Below are positions 1 to 6,979 of a stretch of 28,490 bases of DNA, in pieces. Numbering within the stretch: the stretch's first letter is position 1; each line of letters begins with the position of its first letter. The stretch spans positions 1 to 28,490 of IMG/VR virus record IMGVR_UViG_3300045421_000405; one strand, written 5' to 3'. The notes under the pieces were generated by a model. It searched no databases. It had not been told where the DNA came from and saw nothing but the letters and a program-made list of their open reading frames with translations. Made by a program: the position numbers and the translations under genes. The stretch comes from a virus.

Positions 1-940
1 CTTCCATTGTTGGTGGTTCACACTCAAATCTCGATGCTGCTTCAATAGGATTTCTTATGTATTCAGATTCAAGATCTGATCTTTTAATTGTCGGATTAAC
101 TTCCCATGTAGCGGCCTTTATAAACCAAGTCTTTGGCTCTTTTTTATCTTTAGCACCAAAATATCTCTGTTGAATGAAATCACCTTTATATCTGGGGAAA
201 GACAATAATATGACTTTCCCAACTTCCGGAAATCTTGACATTACAGATAATTTACTCATGTTATATATAGCAGAAGCCGAACCTTTTGCCCTGGTATCAC
301 CTTTTAATTCTGCATCTGTTTTAAACGCGGATATTTCATCGAGCACTATAGTTAATACTTCATAACCTTCCCAGCCTTCACTTTCTGAGTGACCGGAGAA
401 TAGTCTTACTGGTCTAGAGAAGAAAAATATTTCTGATACTCTAGGTTCAAATCCAACGCCATTAAAATACGGAGAGCTAAGTAGAAGGTTTTTTAATGGT
501 TCGAAGAAGACTCTCTGGGCTTGTTGAGCATTTACGGCAAGATTTAATAAATCAACGTAAACTCCATTCGCTTTACCATAGTAAGCGAGAGGGTCACGCA
601 AACAATGTAACAAATATGCCGTGTATGCGATCGAAATTCTGCTACAATGGTCCTTTCCAGAACCTTTACCCAACATACAAATTACTTCATTATCCGTATA
701 TTTCTTATGGTATTCCAGACCATCATGTTCACCCATAACTTTTATCAAAGTAGGCAATTTAAATATTTGCGTACTATGTTTAACTATTTCAAGCTGTATC
801 GCAGACAATGGTGGCAGACCAAGATATTTCTTTTCTTGTACGAATGTTTCAATTCCTACAGGTTCTTCTATCAATTCATCTTGTCTCAACAATCTATCAA
901 AGTCTTCAAATTCCAAATTAATTCCAAGATATTCAGACAT
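1..940 (-). CDS. terL: Terminase large subunit, ATPase part (C-terminus off window)
   Basis: This is the packaging motor ATPase that drives DNA into the prohead. Reading leftward from the ATG at 938-940, the frame stays open for 313 codons to the window edge. It shows a Walker A-like loop GKGSGKD at residues 91-97 and a Walker B TIVLDE at 197-202, with D201 and the catalytic E202. A likely motif C/coupling segment, LLSFP, lies near residue 245. The nuclease domain would lie beyond the left edge. The position after the small terminase gene supports the call. No Shine-Dalgarno sequence precedes the start, but a perfect TATAAT lies 7 bases upstream, so a leaderless transcript is possible. The family assignment rests on motifs and neighbours. 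Confidence 0.88.
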   Translation of the reverse strand, partial: MSEYLGINLEFEDFDRLLRQDELIEEPVGIETFVQEKKYLGLPPLSAIQLEIVKHSTQIFKLPTLIKVMGEHDGLEYHKKYTDNEVICMLGKGSGKDHCSRISIAYTAYLLHCLRDPLAYYGKANGVYVDLLNLAVNAQQAQRVFFEPLKNLLLSSPYFNGVGFEPRVSEIFFFSRPVRLFSGHSESEGWEGYEVLTIVLDEISAFKTDAELKGDTRAKGSASAIYNMSKLSVMSRFPEVGKVILLSFPRYKGDFIQQRYFGAKDKKEPKTWFIKAATWEVNPTIKRSDLESEYIRNPIEAASRFECEPPTME

Positions 941-1124
941 AAATACCATTATATATTACAATGGGCACAAAACCCGTTCTCAAATTATGAGAATTTATAT
1001 AGGCATGAAAACCCGTTCTCAAATTGTGACAAATTTTTGTATACGCCCAAAAACCGGTTCTCAAATTGTGACAGATTTTTGTATACGCCGAAAAACCCGT
1101 TCTCAAATTGTGAGTATCGTGCAT
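933..1124 (-). CDS. Possible small repeat protein in the terminase repeat array
   Basis: This 63-codon frame could start at the ATG at 1122-1124, 13 bases after the small terminase stop, behind a weak GGA. It ends 8 bases inside the large terminase gene, an overlap style common in this genome. It would encode four units beginning HNLRTGF, of 13-14 residues, for example HNLRTGFSAYTKIC. Between the two closest units, two of three base changes are synonymous (ACG/ACC and ATC/ATT). However, repeat spacings divisible by three keep several frames open, including frames on the other strand, so openness alone proves little. No homologous family is recognised. The array may be purely regulatory DNA, and I lean slightly that way. 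Confidence 0.3.
   Translation of the reverse strand: MHDTHNLRTGFSAYTKICHNLRTGFWAYTKICHNLRTGFHAYINSHNLRTGFVPIVIYNGIYV
941..953 (-). promoter_or_regulatory. Putative leaderless promoter -10 of the large terminase gene
   Basis: On the minus strand a perfect TATAAT occupies 948-953, seven bases before the ATG at 940. With normal -10 geometry, transcription would begin at about 941, giving an mRNA with essentially no leader. No purine-rich ribosome site is present. No -35 is seen at 16-18 bp, although the repeat array lies immediately upstream and could bind an activator. Confidence 0.5.
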
Positions 1125-1185
1125 AAGGGATCCAATATCAGTTCTCAAACTCTGAAGGGTTTGAATTAGGGTTCTCAAATTGTAA
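976..1185. repeat. Array of six direct repeats between small and large terminase genes
   Basis: A core of GTTCTCAAATTGTGA type starts at 976, 1015, 1057, 1099, 1141 and 1171, with spacings of 39, 42, 42, 42 and 30 bases. The three middle copies are the most alike, sharing about 40 bases that include a GTATACGCC segment. The two right-hand copies are degenerate and lie at or inside the 3' end of the small terminase gene. The copy at 976 contains a perfect dyad, TTCTCA-N5-TGAGAA; the others keep only TCA-N5-TGA or slightly more. The repeats are contiguous with no unique spacers. Possible roles are a packaging/terminase recognition site, operators or tandem promoters for the large terminase gene, or a coding repeat. 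Confidence 0.92.
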
Positions 1186-1770
1186 GTCTTTTTCATCCAC
1201 ATCATCCGATTCAGAAAAATCAACTTTCTCTCCCGACATTATTTCAAACGCAATCTCAAGCTCCCTCCTGACTTCCTCAGCAATTTTTGGGTGCTTGGCA
1301 ATAACGTCTTTTAAGATTTTAGAAAGAATTTGATTAACGTTTTCAGCTTTTTGCATTCTTGCAATATATTCACCATCAGCTTGATTGCCGCCCAACAATT
1401 TATGAAGCTGAGCTTTTCTTTGAGCAATCTCCCCGGCAAGTTTTATAGCTTGTATTCTTGCAGCAACCATACCATTATCTGTTGCAATCGTAATTGTTTC
1501 CCAAGCTTCTTTGCTTAACTGATCAAATTCTTGTAATGCTTTAATTGTATTGAACTGAACTTTTTCAAGAAAATAAGGATCTTCAGCTACTGTCTTATTT
1601 AAAATTACTTTATATTCTTCAACGTATTCTTTTACTTCATTTACTTTCAGGCCCATCAAGGCAGCTATCTCGCTATTCCTATATCCCTTTACATGAAGCA
1701 ATCCAACTTGCTCTACATCTTTAATTTTGTCAATTAAGCTTTTATTTTGAATTACTTCGATATCTGACAT
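1138..1770 (-). CDS. terS: Terminase small subunit-like DNA-binding protein
   Basis: This 210-residue protein has a predicted helix-turn-helix at about residues 18-52 (segment GYRNSEIAALMGLKVNEV). A long helical, probably oligomerising region follows at about 60-180, and the tail is acidic. That layout matches small terminases, which recognise the packaging site and recruit the large subunit. The gene lies directly upstream of the large terminase gene in transcription order, and its start overlaps the preceding glycosyltransferase gene by 19 bases. The C-terminal codons run into the repeat array, so the FEN motifs in the tail come from two degenerate repeat copies. The call rests on architecture and context; another HTH protein cannot be excluded. 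Confidence 0.72.
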   Translation of the reverse strand: MSDIEVIQNKSLIDKIKDVEQVGLLHVKGYRNSEIAALMGLKVNEVKEYVEEYKVILNKTVAEDPYFLEKVQFNTIKALQEFDQLSKEAWETITIATDNGMVAARIQAIKLAGEIAQRKAQLHKLLGGNQADGEYIARMQKAENVNQILSKILKDVIAKHPKIAEEVRRELEIAFEIMSGEKVDFSESDDVDEKDLQFENPNSNPSEFEN

Positions 1771-2816
1771 AATCTATTTACATACTCCTGCCCAACATGT
1801 TCCCATGTAAGATTTTTATTAATAAATTCCGCACCACCAAATGTTTTTTTAGATATTTCATCATAATTATTTACAACATATAACATTTTATCACATAAAT
1901 CATCGAAATCTGGCTCGGCCCAATCACCGCATCCTTCATAAATACCAAACATATTTTTTGTTCCCCATTTAAAATCAAGAGGAACAGATAATTCTGCAAA
2001 CTCTGTGCATGCTGTTGCATTAGTACAAATAGTTGGGATACCCTTGGCTATGGCTTGAAATGGAAGCAGACCCCAGCCTTCACCCGATGTAGGGTAGACA
2101 AGGCAATCAGCTTGATCATATATTGAAGCCAAATCTTCTTGATTAACTTGCCAATCAATAACTTTTATTCGAGGATGGTCTGTTAAAAATGTTTTCACGT
2201 TTGTAATATTATCTTTTAATCTGGCATCTGGCGGTCCATTTGATTTATAAATCATCTCAAATCGCTCATTATTGCCAAACAGTTTTACAAAAGCGTCTAC
2301 CGACATCTGAGAGTTTTTTCTAGTTGATGGGGAACCTATAGACAAAAAAACAAATTTGTCTTTTGATAGCCGCCTTGGTTTTGCCGGGGGTGAGTAATGA
2401 AGCGGATTGACACCAAGTTTAAAATCATATACAGGAATTGTTACACCAGAATTAATAAATACTTCTTTAGCCCACTTTGATGTTGTCCACATTTCATCTG
2501 CACTATTGATTGTGTCTAGCCAGTAAAGAGGTATTTTATTTGTTTCCCAGTATGAAAAGCACACATTATATCCAGATTTTTTAGTAAAAAGGTCTGGAAC
2601 ACTATTATGAACATAAATATAAAAATCTTCTGCGGCACCTTTTATATTTTTTTCGTACAAAATAGGTAGTCCAGGAAATAATTGAAAATTATACTGAATT
2701 AAATTATTTTCAATTAAATTTAGATGTTTTTTTATATAAGATTTAATATATGCAGAAGACTGGTTATATCCATCATTGTAGGTCTGTGATGTTGCTGTTG
2801 TCCATTGCACTTTCAT
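1752..2816 (-). CDS. GT4-like (GT-B fold) glycosyltransferase
   Basis: A 354-residue protein with C-terminal features of GT-B retaining glycosyltransferases (GT4-like). These are a GSPSTRKN segment at residues 161-168, with R166/K167 expected to contact the donor phosphate, and PTSGEGWGLLPFQAIAKG at 242-259. The latter corresponds to the EX7E motif, but the second Glu is Gln (E246 to Q254). The N-terminal half is divergent and has no signal peptide or membrane segment, so the protein is probably cytosolic. The start overlaps the cysteine-cluster gene upstream by 44 bases, behind GGAAAGATTGGA. The acceptor is unknown: modified DNA bases, virion proteins or host glycans are all possible. Its position just before the terminase genes does not settle this. 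Confidence 0.82.
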   Translation of the reverse strand: MKVQWTTATSQTYNDGYNQSSAYIKSYIKKHLNLIENNLIQYNFQLFPGLPILYEKNIKGAAEDFYIYVHNSVPDLFTKKSGYNVCFSYWETNKIPLYWLDTINSADEMWTTSKWAKEVFINSGVTIPVYDFKLGVNPLHYSPPAKPRRLSKDKFVFLSIGSPSTRKNSQMSVDAFVKLFGNNERFEMIYKSNGPPDARLKDNITNVKTFLTDHPRIKVIDWQVNQEDLASIYDQADCLVYPTSGEGWGLLPFQAIAKGIPTICTNATACTEFAELSVPLDFKWGTKNMFGIYEGCGDWAEPDFDDLCDKMLYVVNNYDEISKKTFGGAEFINKNLTWEHVGQEYVNRLCQISK

Positions 2817-3564
2817 CTATTTGAAATCCAATCTTTCCGCCAACAATTTCCGCTTCTTGCTTTAGTCTAGGAATTCCTAAACCATGAACTTTTATATATT
2901 CAACTCTATAATTATACCAGCCCTGCACTGCCTGCCACATTTTATCGTCTGTAGTTTTACCTAATTCTTGAAGTTCTTCTGTAGAAATTAAAAAGCTAAG
3001 AACACCTAATGGCATGTATATAACAACATCATAATTACTATCCTTATCTTTTGCATATTTTTTAAGTAACAATTGAAATTGTGTAATTGTATCCTCCACT
3101 GGCTTTCCTGCAAAAAAATCAATGTTCCCGTAAGCATTCCTAATACGCGGACAATAATCATCAACTCCAGCTATTGTTCCAAAACTTCTACAGACCATTG
3201 GTCGAAATCCATAGATCGTACAGCCATTTTTGTAAAATGCACACCATTTTTCTGTTTTACCGCCAAACTCCCAGGTATCATCATGCATAAGTTCTTTTAG
3301 CTTATTAACAATTTCATTAAACCATTGCTTTGCAAATTCTTCACCTTTACTTTCAAGATATAAATAATATTCTTTATTAATATTGTAAGCTATGTTAGCA
3401 CATTCAGCCATTGGAATTGTTAATCCAATTTTACAACAAGTTCCAGTTCCAAGACATTTAAATTTACCTTCATTTTGTTTTGCCTCTAAAACTCTAATAT
3501 GATTGTAGAGCATGTCCATTTCAGCAAATATTGCAATATCATTAACAGCAATTCTTCTTTGCAT
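2773..3564 (-). CDS. YkgJ-like cysteine-cluster (metal-chelating) protein
   Basis: This 263-residue protein carries the cysteine pattern of the YkgJ/UPF0153 family, predicted to bind zinc or an iron cluster. C37 and the C43-C44 pair fall in CLGTGTCC, followed by C108, C115 and C125 in CAFYKNGCTIYGFRPMVCR; the GFRPMVCR segment is the family signature. The biochemical role of this family in phages is not established. The ATG overlaps the stop of the HTH gene upstream (TAATG). The 3' end overlaps the glycosyltransferase start by 44 bases, suggesting coupled expression. There is no signal peptide. The C-terminal half is helical and not recognised. Confidence 0.8.
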   Translation of the reverse strand: MQRRIAVNDIAIFAEMDMLYNHIRVLEAKQNEGKFKCLGTGTCCKIGLTIPMAECANIAYNINKEYYLYLESKGEEFAKQWFNEIVNKLKELMHDDTWEFGGKTEKWCAFYKNGCTIYGFRPMVCRSFGTIAGVDDYCPRIRNAYGNIDFFAGKPVEDTITQFQLLLKKYAKDKDSNYDVVIYMPLGVLSFLISTEELQELGKTTDDKMWQAVQGWYNYRVEYIKVHGLGIPRLKQEAEIVGGKIGFQIDESAMDNSNITDLQ

Positions 3565-3860
3565 TATCTTTTAAAACCCCTTTTTCTCATTTGTATCTCT
3601 TTTCTCCTCTCCCGCTTTCTTTTTTCAACTTGCTGCTGCATAGGGGATTGTGGTCTCCTTTTAGCAGTCGAGCTAAGATTTCTGCCTCTTCCTCTAAATC
3701 TAAGTAGCTGATATTTTTCGCACCAATTATAAAGACCTTGAGGGGTAATTTCTATATTATATGTCTGTTTAAGAAGTTTAACAATATCAGTCAAATTCAT
3801 CCTCTTACGAACATAATGCTCGTACAGCCAACTTTTATCTTTGTAGGGTTCTAGTGCCAT
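3564..3860 (-). CDS. Small basic helix-turn-helix protein
   Basis: This 98-residue protein has an N-terminal domain reading WLYEHYVRKRMNLTDIVKLL, followed by PQGLYNWCEKY at about residues 43-53. The pattern fits a tri-helical HTH of the recombinase or terminase-small type. A strongly basic tail follows, with runs of Arg and Lys from residue 53 to the end. It overlaps the RuvC-like gene upstream by 26 bases and is joined to the cysteine-cluster gene by TAATG. It may be a DNA-binding regulator or an accessory factor for recombination or packaging. It is also a candidate ligand of the terminase repeats, though nothing in the sequence proves that. The family is not recognised precisely. Confidence 0.65.
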   Translation of the reverse strand: MALEPYKDKSWLYEHYVRKRMNLTDIVKLLKQTYNIEITPQGLYNWCEKYQLLRFRGRGRNLSSTAKRRPQSPMQQQVEKRKRERRKEIQMRKRGFKR

Positions 3861-4416
3861 CTGCGCTCAACATTAAATAGTACCATAAACCAATACCAAT
3901 TGCATCGATAATGTCATCATCTTCTAGATTCTCTTCTGTCATTTCAAAATATCCACTAACTATATCTCTTACACGATTTTTTCTTTCCTGCTTCCTACTT
4001 AATTCGGTTATAAAATGTTCCTTATCTTCTTTAGAAATATTCTTGTAACCAATACCTCTTTTCCATAATATTGGATTAATATCCATAACTTTAGAACAAT
4101 ATTGCTGAGCAACCCCCCAGGAATAACCAATAATATAAGATATGATCCGACTTGTTTGAAAATTTTGAATATAAACTGATTGCTCTATAACACAATGGGT
4201 CGGTTTATATTCTTTACATACCTCAACTATTCCTTCATTTATTGACTCAAATTTAGTAGATATTTCTGATGACTTCGGGAACTTTATTTTCCCACACTTT
4301 ATTAAACGAGGTCTTTTAAGACCTATCTCGATTACAGCCCAGCCCAATGAATGGGATGATGGATCAATTGATAATACCCGGAGGAAATTGGTCTTGGCAA
4401 TAGATTTTATACTCAC
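3835..4416 (-). CDS. RuvC-like Holliday-junction resolvase
   Basis: This RNase H-fold nuclease is predicted to cut four-way junctions and clear branched replication or recombination DNA before packaging. With the GTG start chosen here (193 residues), the acidic residues are D18 in LSIDPSS, E78 in CVIEQSVY, and D168 and D171 in DDIIDAIGIG. Their order matches the RuvC active site. I prefer the GTG at 4416 because it makes a 4-base GTGA overlap with the preceding stop and follows GAGAGAGA. The upstream ATG at 4455 would overlap the zinc-ribbon gene by 43 bases. It sits in a recombination cluster with Cas4/RecB-like and RecA-like genes. Confidence 0.82.
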   Translation of the reverse strand: MSIKSIAKTNFLRVLSIDPSSHSLGWAVIEIGLKRPRLIKCGKIKFPKSSEISTKFESINEGIVEVCKEYKPTHCVIEQSVYIQNFQTSRIISYIIGYSWGVAQQYCSKVMDINPILWKRGIGYKNISKEDKEHFITELSRKQERKNRVRDIVSGYFEMTEENLEDDDIIDAIGIGLWYYLMLSADGTRTLQR

Positions 4417-4754
4417 ATTCTCTCTCTTCGAAGTTTTTCTTCGTCCCATCCCCAACTCACCAATCTTTGTAAAAATCTTTCACTCTTACATGATTCACAT
4501 ATATTTTCTTTATTATAACGAGATAAAATAGTATCACAGTCTTTAGTTAAACAAATTCTTTTCTTATTTTTATTACGTTTTTTTTCGTAATAATTTTCTA
4601 AAAGTTTTTTATTAGTAACTATCCTTCTACATTCTGTAGAGCAATATATACTATTATAGACTTTTGCTTGAAATTTTTGCTTGCATTCCTTATTCTTGCA
4701 AATTTTAAAAATACCACTACCCACTATCTCCCCAGCATAAAGAAGCCAAATCAC
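4413..4754 (-). CDS. Small protein with two zinc-binding cysteine clusters
   Basis: A 113-residue protein with two C4-type clusters. The first has CKNKEC and YCSTEC at about residues 19-41. The second has ICLTKDC and ICESC at about 67-90. A Lys/Arg-rich linker separates them and the C-terminus is charged. This looks like a paired zinc-ribbon DNA- or RNA-binding protein, but no named family is recognised. It sits between the Cas4/RecB-like nuclease and the RuvC-like resolvase, overlapping both, so a role in DNA processing is plausible. The start is uncertain: the ATG at 4754 has no clear ribosome site, and a GTG at 4724, just past GGGGAG, would fit the tighter spacing elsewhere. Confidence 0.65.
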   Translation of the reverse strand: MIWLLYAGEIVGSGIFKICKNKECKQKFQAKVYNSIYCSTECRRIVTNKKLLENYYEKKRNKNKKRICLTKDCDTILSRYNKENICESCKSERFLQRLVSWGWDEEKLRRERM

Positions 4755-5442
4755 AAGAAGAGCAGTTACTAGATGTTCTCTTGTATGGCCTGTCAGGAAT
4801 ACTCTGACTTACAAAGTTTCCATAAATTTGTCTGTATTTGTTAAATAACTTATCTATAAAAGATTGATCTTTTTCAATGTAAATTGGTAATATTTCTTGA
4901 TTATTTTTATTTTCATAAATAACAAAACCACTATCTAGATTTAAACATTGCATATATATTTGAGCTTGACGATAGTGTTCATCTTTTGGTTTTTTATAAA
5001 TTTGTCTATAATGAAAACCCTCAGAACTAATTGATTTTAATTCTATTAGCTTATCTCCATACCAATTAATAATACCATCTGCTGTGCCCTCAATTGGCGG
5101 ATCTGAATATGTTACTTTTATTTCTTCATCTACTAGAATACCCATATCTCTAAAATAGGTATACAATCTTTCATGAACAGCATGACCATTATCAAATATT
5201 CTATGAGTTTGCGGACTAAAATTAGGAGTTACCTCGACACCTTCAAATAAGTAGTACCAATACCTAGAGCACTGATTTGTATAGCTGGGGTGAAAACCAC
5301 TTACTTTTTTAACAACAGTTTCATTTTTCTTAAGAAGTTGATCATCTATTGCCTTGCATAGAGTATTTTCTAAATCTGCCGGAGACCTATGCTCGACAAC
5401 GACAATCTCTTTTGGCTTTTTTAACTGTTTTAATGATTTCAT
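4717..5442 (-). CDS. Cas4/RecB-like PD-(D/E)XK nuclease with Fe-S cysteines
   Basis: This 241-residue protein shows H87 and H90 in NGHAVHERL, D122 in EGTADG, E134-x-K136 in LIELKS and Gln residues in YRQAQIYM. Those are the motifs of the RecB/Cas4 nuclease fold. Four cysteines, C58 near the N-terminus and C227, C230 and C236 near the C-terminus, are arranged as in Cas4/AddB proteins that hold a 4Fe-4S cluster. It probably acts as a 5'-3' ssDNA exonuclease in recombination with the RecA-like protein. No CRISPR array or other cas gene is present here, so an adaptation role is not indicated. The start overlaps the preceding stop as ATGA. Confidence 0.85.
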   Translation of the reverse strand: MKSLKQLKKPKEIVVVEHRSPADLENTLCKAIDDQLLKKNETVVKKVSGFHPSYTNQCSRYWYYLFEGVEVTPNFSPQTHRIFDNGHAVHERLYTYFRDMGILVDEEIKVTYSDPPIEGTADGIINWYGDKLIELKSISSEGFHYRQIYKKPKDEHYRQAQIYMQCLNLDSGFVIYENKNNQEILPIYIEKDQSFIDKLFNKYRQIYGNFVSQSIPDRPYKRTSSNCSSCDLASLCWGDSG

Positions 5443-5762
5443 TGACCAAAACCGCCCTTTCCGGCAATTTTTAATGCATTTATGTTCTCCGAGAGAGCCT
5501 CATACATTGTTTTCCATATATCATTGACAAATTTATCTTGATCGCTCATAACCGCCGACTTTCTTTTAAATGCTTGTGATTTAATAATCATTAATGTTCT
5601 GTACGCTGCAAGTATATTAGCATACTTAATTGCCTGAGTACCTAAATAATGATCTGGATTTTCAATAATATCCTGAACAATTCTAATACATTCAACAAAC
5701 TCCTCGGACTTATCGCCCATTTGCTCAGCAATAATATCTTTATTAATAATAATGTCAGGCAT
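5439..5762 (-). CDS. Hypothetical helical protein in the recombination cluster
   Basis: This 107-residue protein is not recognised. It looks mostly helical, with an acidic N-terminal half and a middle segment rich in Ala, Tyr and Ile (YANILAAYRTLMIIKSQAFK). It ends in a Gly-rich GKGGFGQ tail. It has no cysteines arranged for metal binding, no membrane segment and no nuclease motif. It is tightly placed: TAATG joins it to the putative PD-(D/E)XK nuclease before it, and ATGA joins it to the Cas4/RecB-like gene after it. A role as a structural or accessory factor of these nucleases is inference from position only. Confidence 0.7.
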   Translation of the reverse strand: MPDIIINKDIIAEQMGDKSEEFVECIRIVQDIIENPDHYLGTQAIKYANILAAYRTLMIIKSQAFKRKSAVMSDQDKFVNDIWKTMYEALSENINALKIAGKGGFGQ

Positions 5763-6061
5763 TATTGATACTCACTCCCTTTGATAAGTTCTTTAAATAC
5801 ATCCCAATCAATTATTGCAACTTTAGTCTCAGAATCTTTTCCCATAACCACTGAAATACATGGGTATTTATAATTATCCCCCCATGAATCTTTGACAAGT
5901 TTTTTCCAAGCTTTATGACTGAGAGTAAATGTCTTGCTGTTATGTTTATAATCAACAAGAAATTTATTTAAAGTAGCATCCCCCTTTTTAACCCCTCTTC
6001 CGGAGTTTTTAACAGGCTTTGCTTTATCTTTTTTTATCTCCTCTTTTTCAGTTCTTTTCAT
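5762..6061 (-). CDS. Putative PD-(D/E)XK phage resolvase/recombination nuclease
   Basis: This is a 99-residue protein from the ATG at 6061, which follows AAGGAAATTCTC inside the end of the RecA-like gene. The frame could extend upstream to 6196, but that extension lies wholly inside the RecA-like gene and is rejected. The layout SGRGVKKGDATLNKFLVDYK, then a Lys-rich segment and YPCISVVMG with IIDWDVF, resembles small phage Holliday-junction or recombination nucleases. Those have a basic GRG...GD start, a (D/E)XK pair and a late strand. Here DYK could supply the D-x-K. The conserved early Glu is not obvious, so catalytic activity is uncertain. Position between RecA-like and Cas4/RecB-like genes supports the assignment. 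Confidence 0.5.
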   Translation of the reverse strand: MKRTEKEEIKKDKAKPVKNSGRGVKKGDATLNKFLVDYKHNSKTFTLSHKAWKKLVKDSWGDNYKYPCISVVMGKDSETKVAIIDWDVFKELIKGSEYQ

Positions 6062-6971
6062 TGAGAATTTCCTTTCCAATATCCGTACGCTGTTTGTCTG
6101 TAAGTTCAATTGCAGCCAAACCATTCCACTTTTGGTCCTGATAAGAATACCACGCACCTCTACGCTGAATGATTTCCATTTCGACAGCAATATCAATTAA
6201 CTCCCTATCTGTATCAATTGCCCCCTCCTGCGGTAAAACGTAATAATAACCAGTAGTTCCAATACTTGGTAATTGCTTTGTTTTTTCAATTGTCCAAGTT
6301 GCACGCTGACTAGTGATGAGGTTTGTTTCATCCCTTTCCATTTCATTTTTTGACATTGATAAAAATAATTTCACAATGTTATGCATGTTGTGATGAACGG
6401 TATTACCCATCTTTGCTTTTGTTACAGCAAACATACCGCTAAGATCCACTGTCTGGTGAGCGACAAAGAGCATTACATTTCTCTCTTTATGCAAATAATT
6501 GACGAGCTTTTGAAGTAAGAAACCCTGAGACCTTGATTGCAGCCCCATCGCCTTTCCCCCTTCCGGTTTATCATAGAATTCTTCCTTAATAATGTTAGAA
6601 AGACTGTCAAATAAGAAAATGTGTTTTTCTGTTGAATGATTAAGATATTCATAAATATTTTTAAGTATCTCTTCAACAATGGTTGATTGAACAACAACTA
6701 TATCATTAATATTTATATCGCACTTGGCAGCATATGCATCATTATAAGATGATTCCGAATCAATAATAACTGGTCTATATCCAAGACTTTGCGCTTTTGC
6801 TAAAATCCTAAAGCACATTGTTGTCTTACCAACAGACGGCGTGCCCCAAAACAAATGTGTAGCGCCGGTGTTAAGTCCACCGCCGAGTGCTCTGTTTAAT
6901 CCAATACTCGGTGTCGGTATCACTTCATGCACTGGCATTCTATCGCCCTTGCGTTTATCTACTAATAACAT
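6048..6971 (-). CDS. RecA-like (RecA/Sak4-type) recombinase ATPase
   Basis: This 307-residue strand-exchange or annealing ATPase has Walker A GTPSVGKT at residues 43-50. A catalytic-type Glu lies in IIDSESSYN (E73), and Walker B is HIFLFDSLS with D122. A RecA-type C-terminal signature, RRGAWYSYQDQKWNG, follows. It is shorter than bacterial RecA (about 350 residues) and closest in layout to phage RecA/Sak4 proteins. The ATG follows AAGGAGAG and lies 9 bases after the DnaE-type polymerase stop. It heads the recombination gene set and probably works with the SSB-like protein and the Cas4/RecB-like nuclease. Confidence 0.87.
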   Translation of the reverse strand: MLLVDKRKGDRMPVHEVIPTPSIGLNRALGGGLNTGATHLFWGTPSVGKTTMCFRILAKAQSLGYRPVIIDSESSYNDAYAAKCDININDIVVVQSTIVEEILKNIYEYLNHSTEKHIFLFDSLSNIIKEEFYDKPEGGKAMGLQSRSQGFLLQKLVNYLHKERNVMLFVAHQTVDLSGMFAVTKAKMGNTVHHNMHNIVKLFLSMSKNEMERDETNLITSQRATWTIEKTKQLPSIGTTGYYYVLPQEGAIDTDRELIDIAVEMEIIQRRGAWYSYQDQKWNGLAAIELTDKQRTDIGKEILNEKN

Positions 6972-6979
6972 ATCTCTCC

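Noticed and set aside
621-1169. Plus-strand frames of 159-182 codons across the terminase repeats
   Set aside because: They run antisense to the large terminase gene, and their repeated protein text comes only from the multiple-of-three spacing of the DNA repeats. No ribosome site is seen.
968-1185. CRISPR array
   Set aside because: The repeats are contiguous, unequal and imperfect, with the whole 39-42-base unit repeated and no unique spacers. No CRISPR adaptation or effector genes lie nearby.
4717-5442. Cas4-like gene as part of a CRISPR system
   Set aside because: There are no repeats with spacers and no cas1/cas2. The neighbours are recombination genes, so a phage recombination nuclease is the simpler reading.
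5762-6196. Longer start (144 residues) for the putative PD-(D/E)XK nuclease
   Set aside because: The extra 45 residues lie wholly inside the RecA-like gene in another frame. The ATG at 6061 has a good AAGGAAATTCTC upstream.
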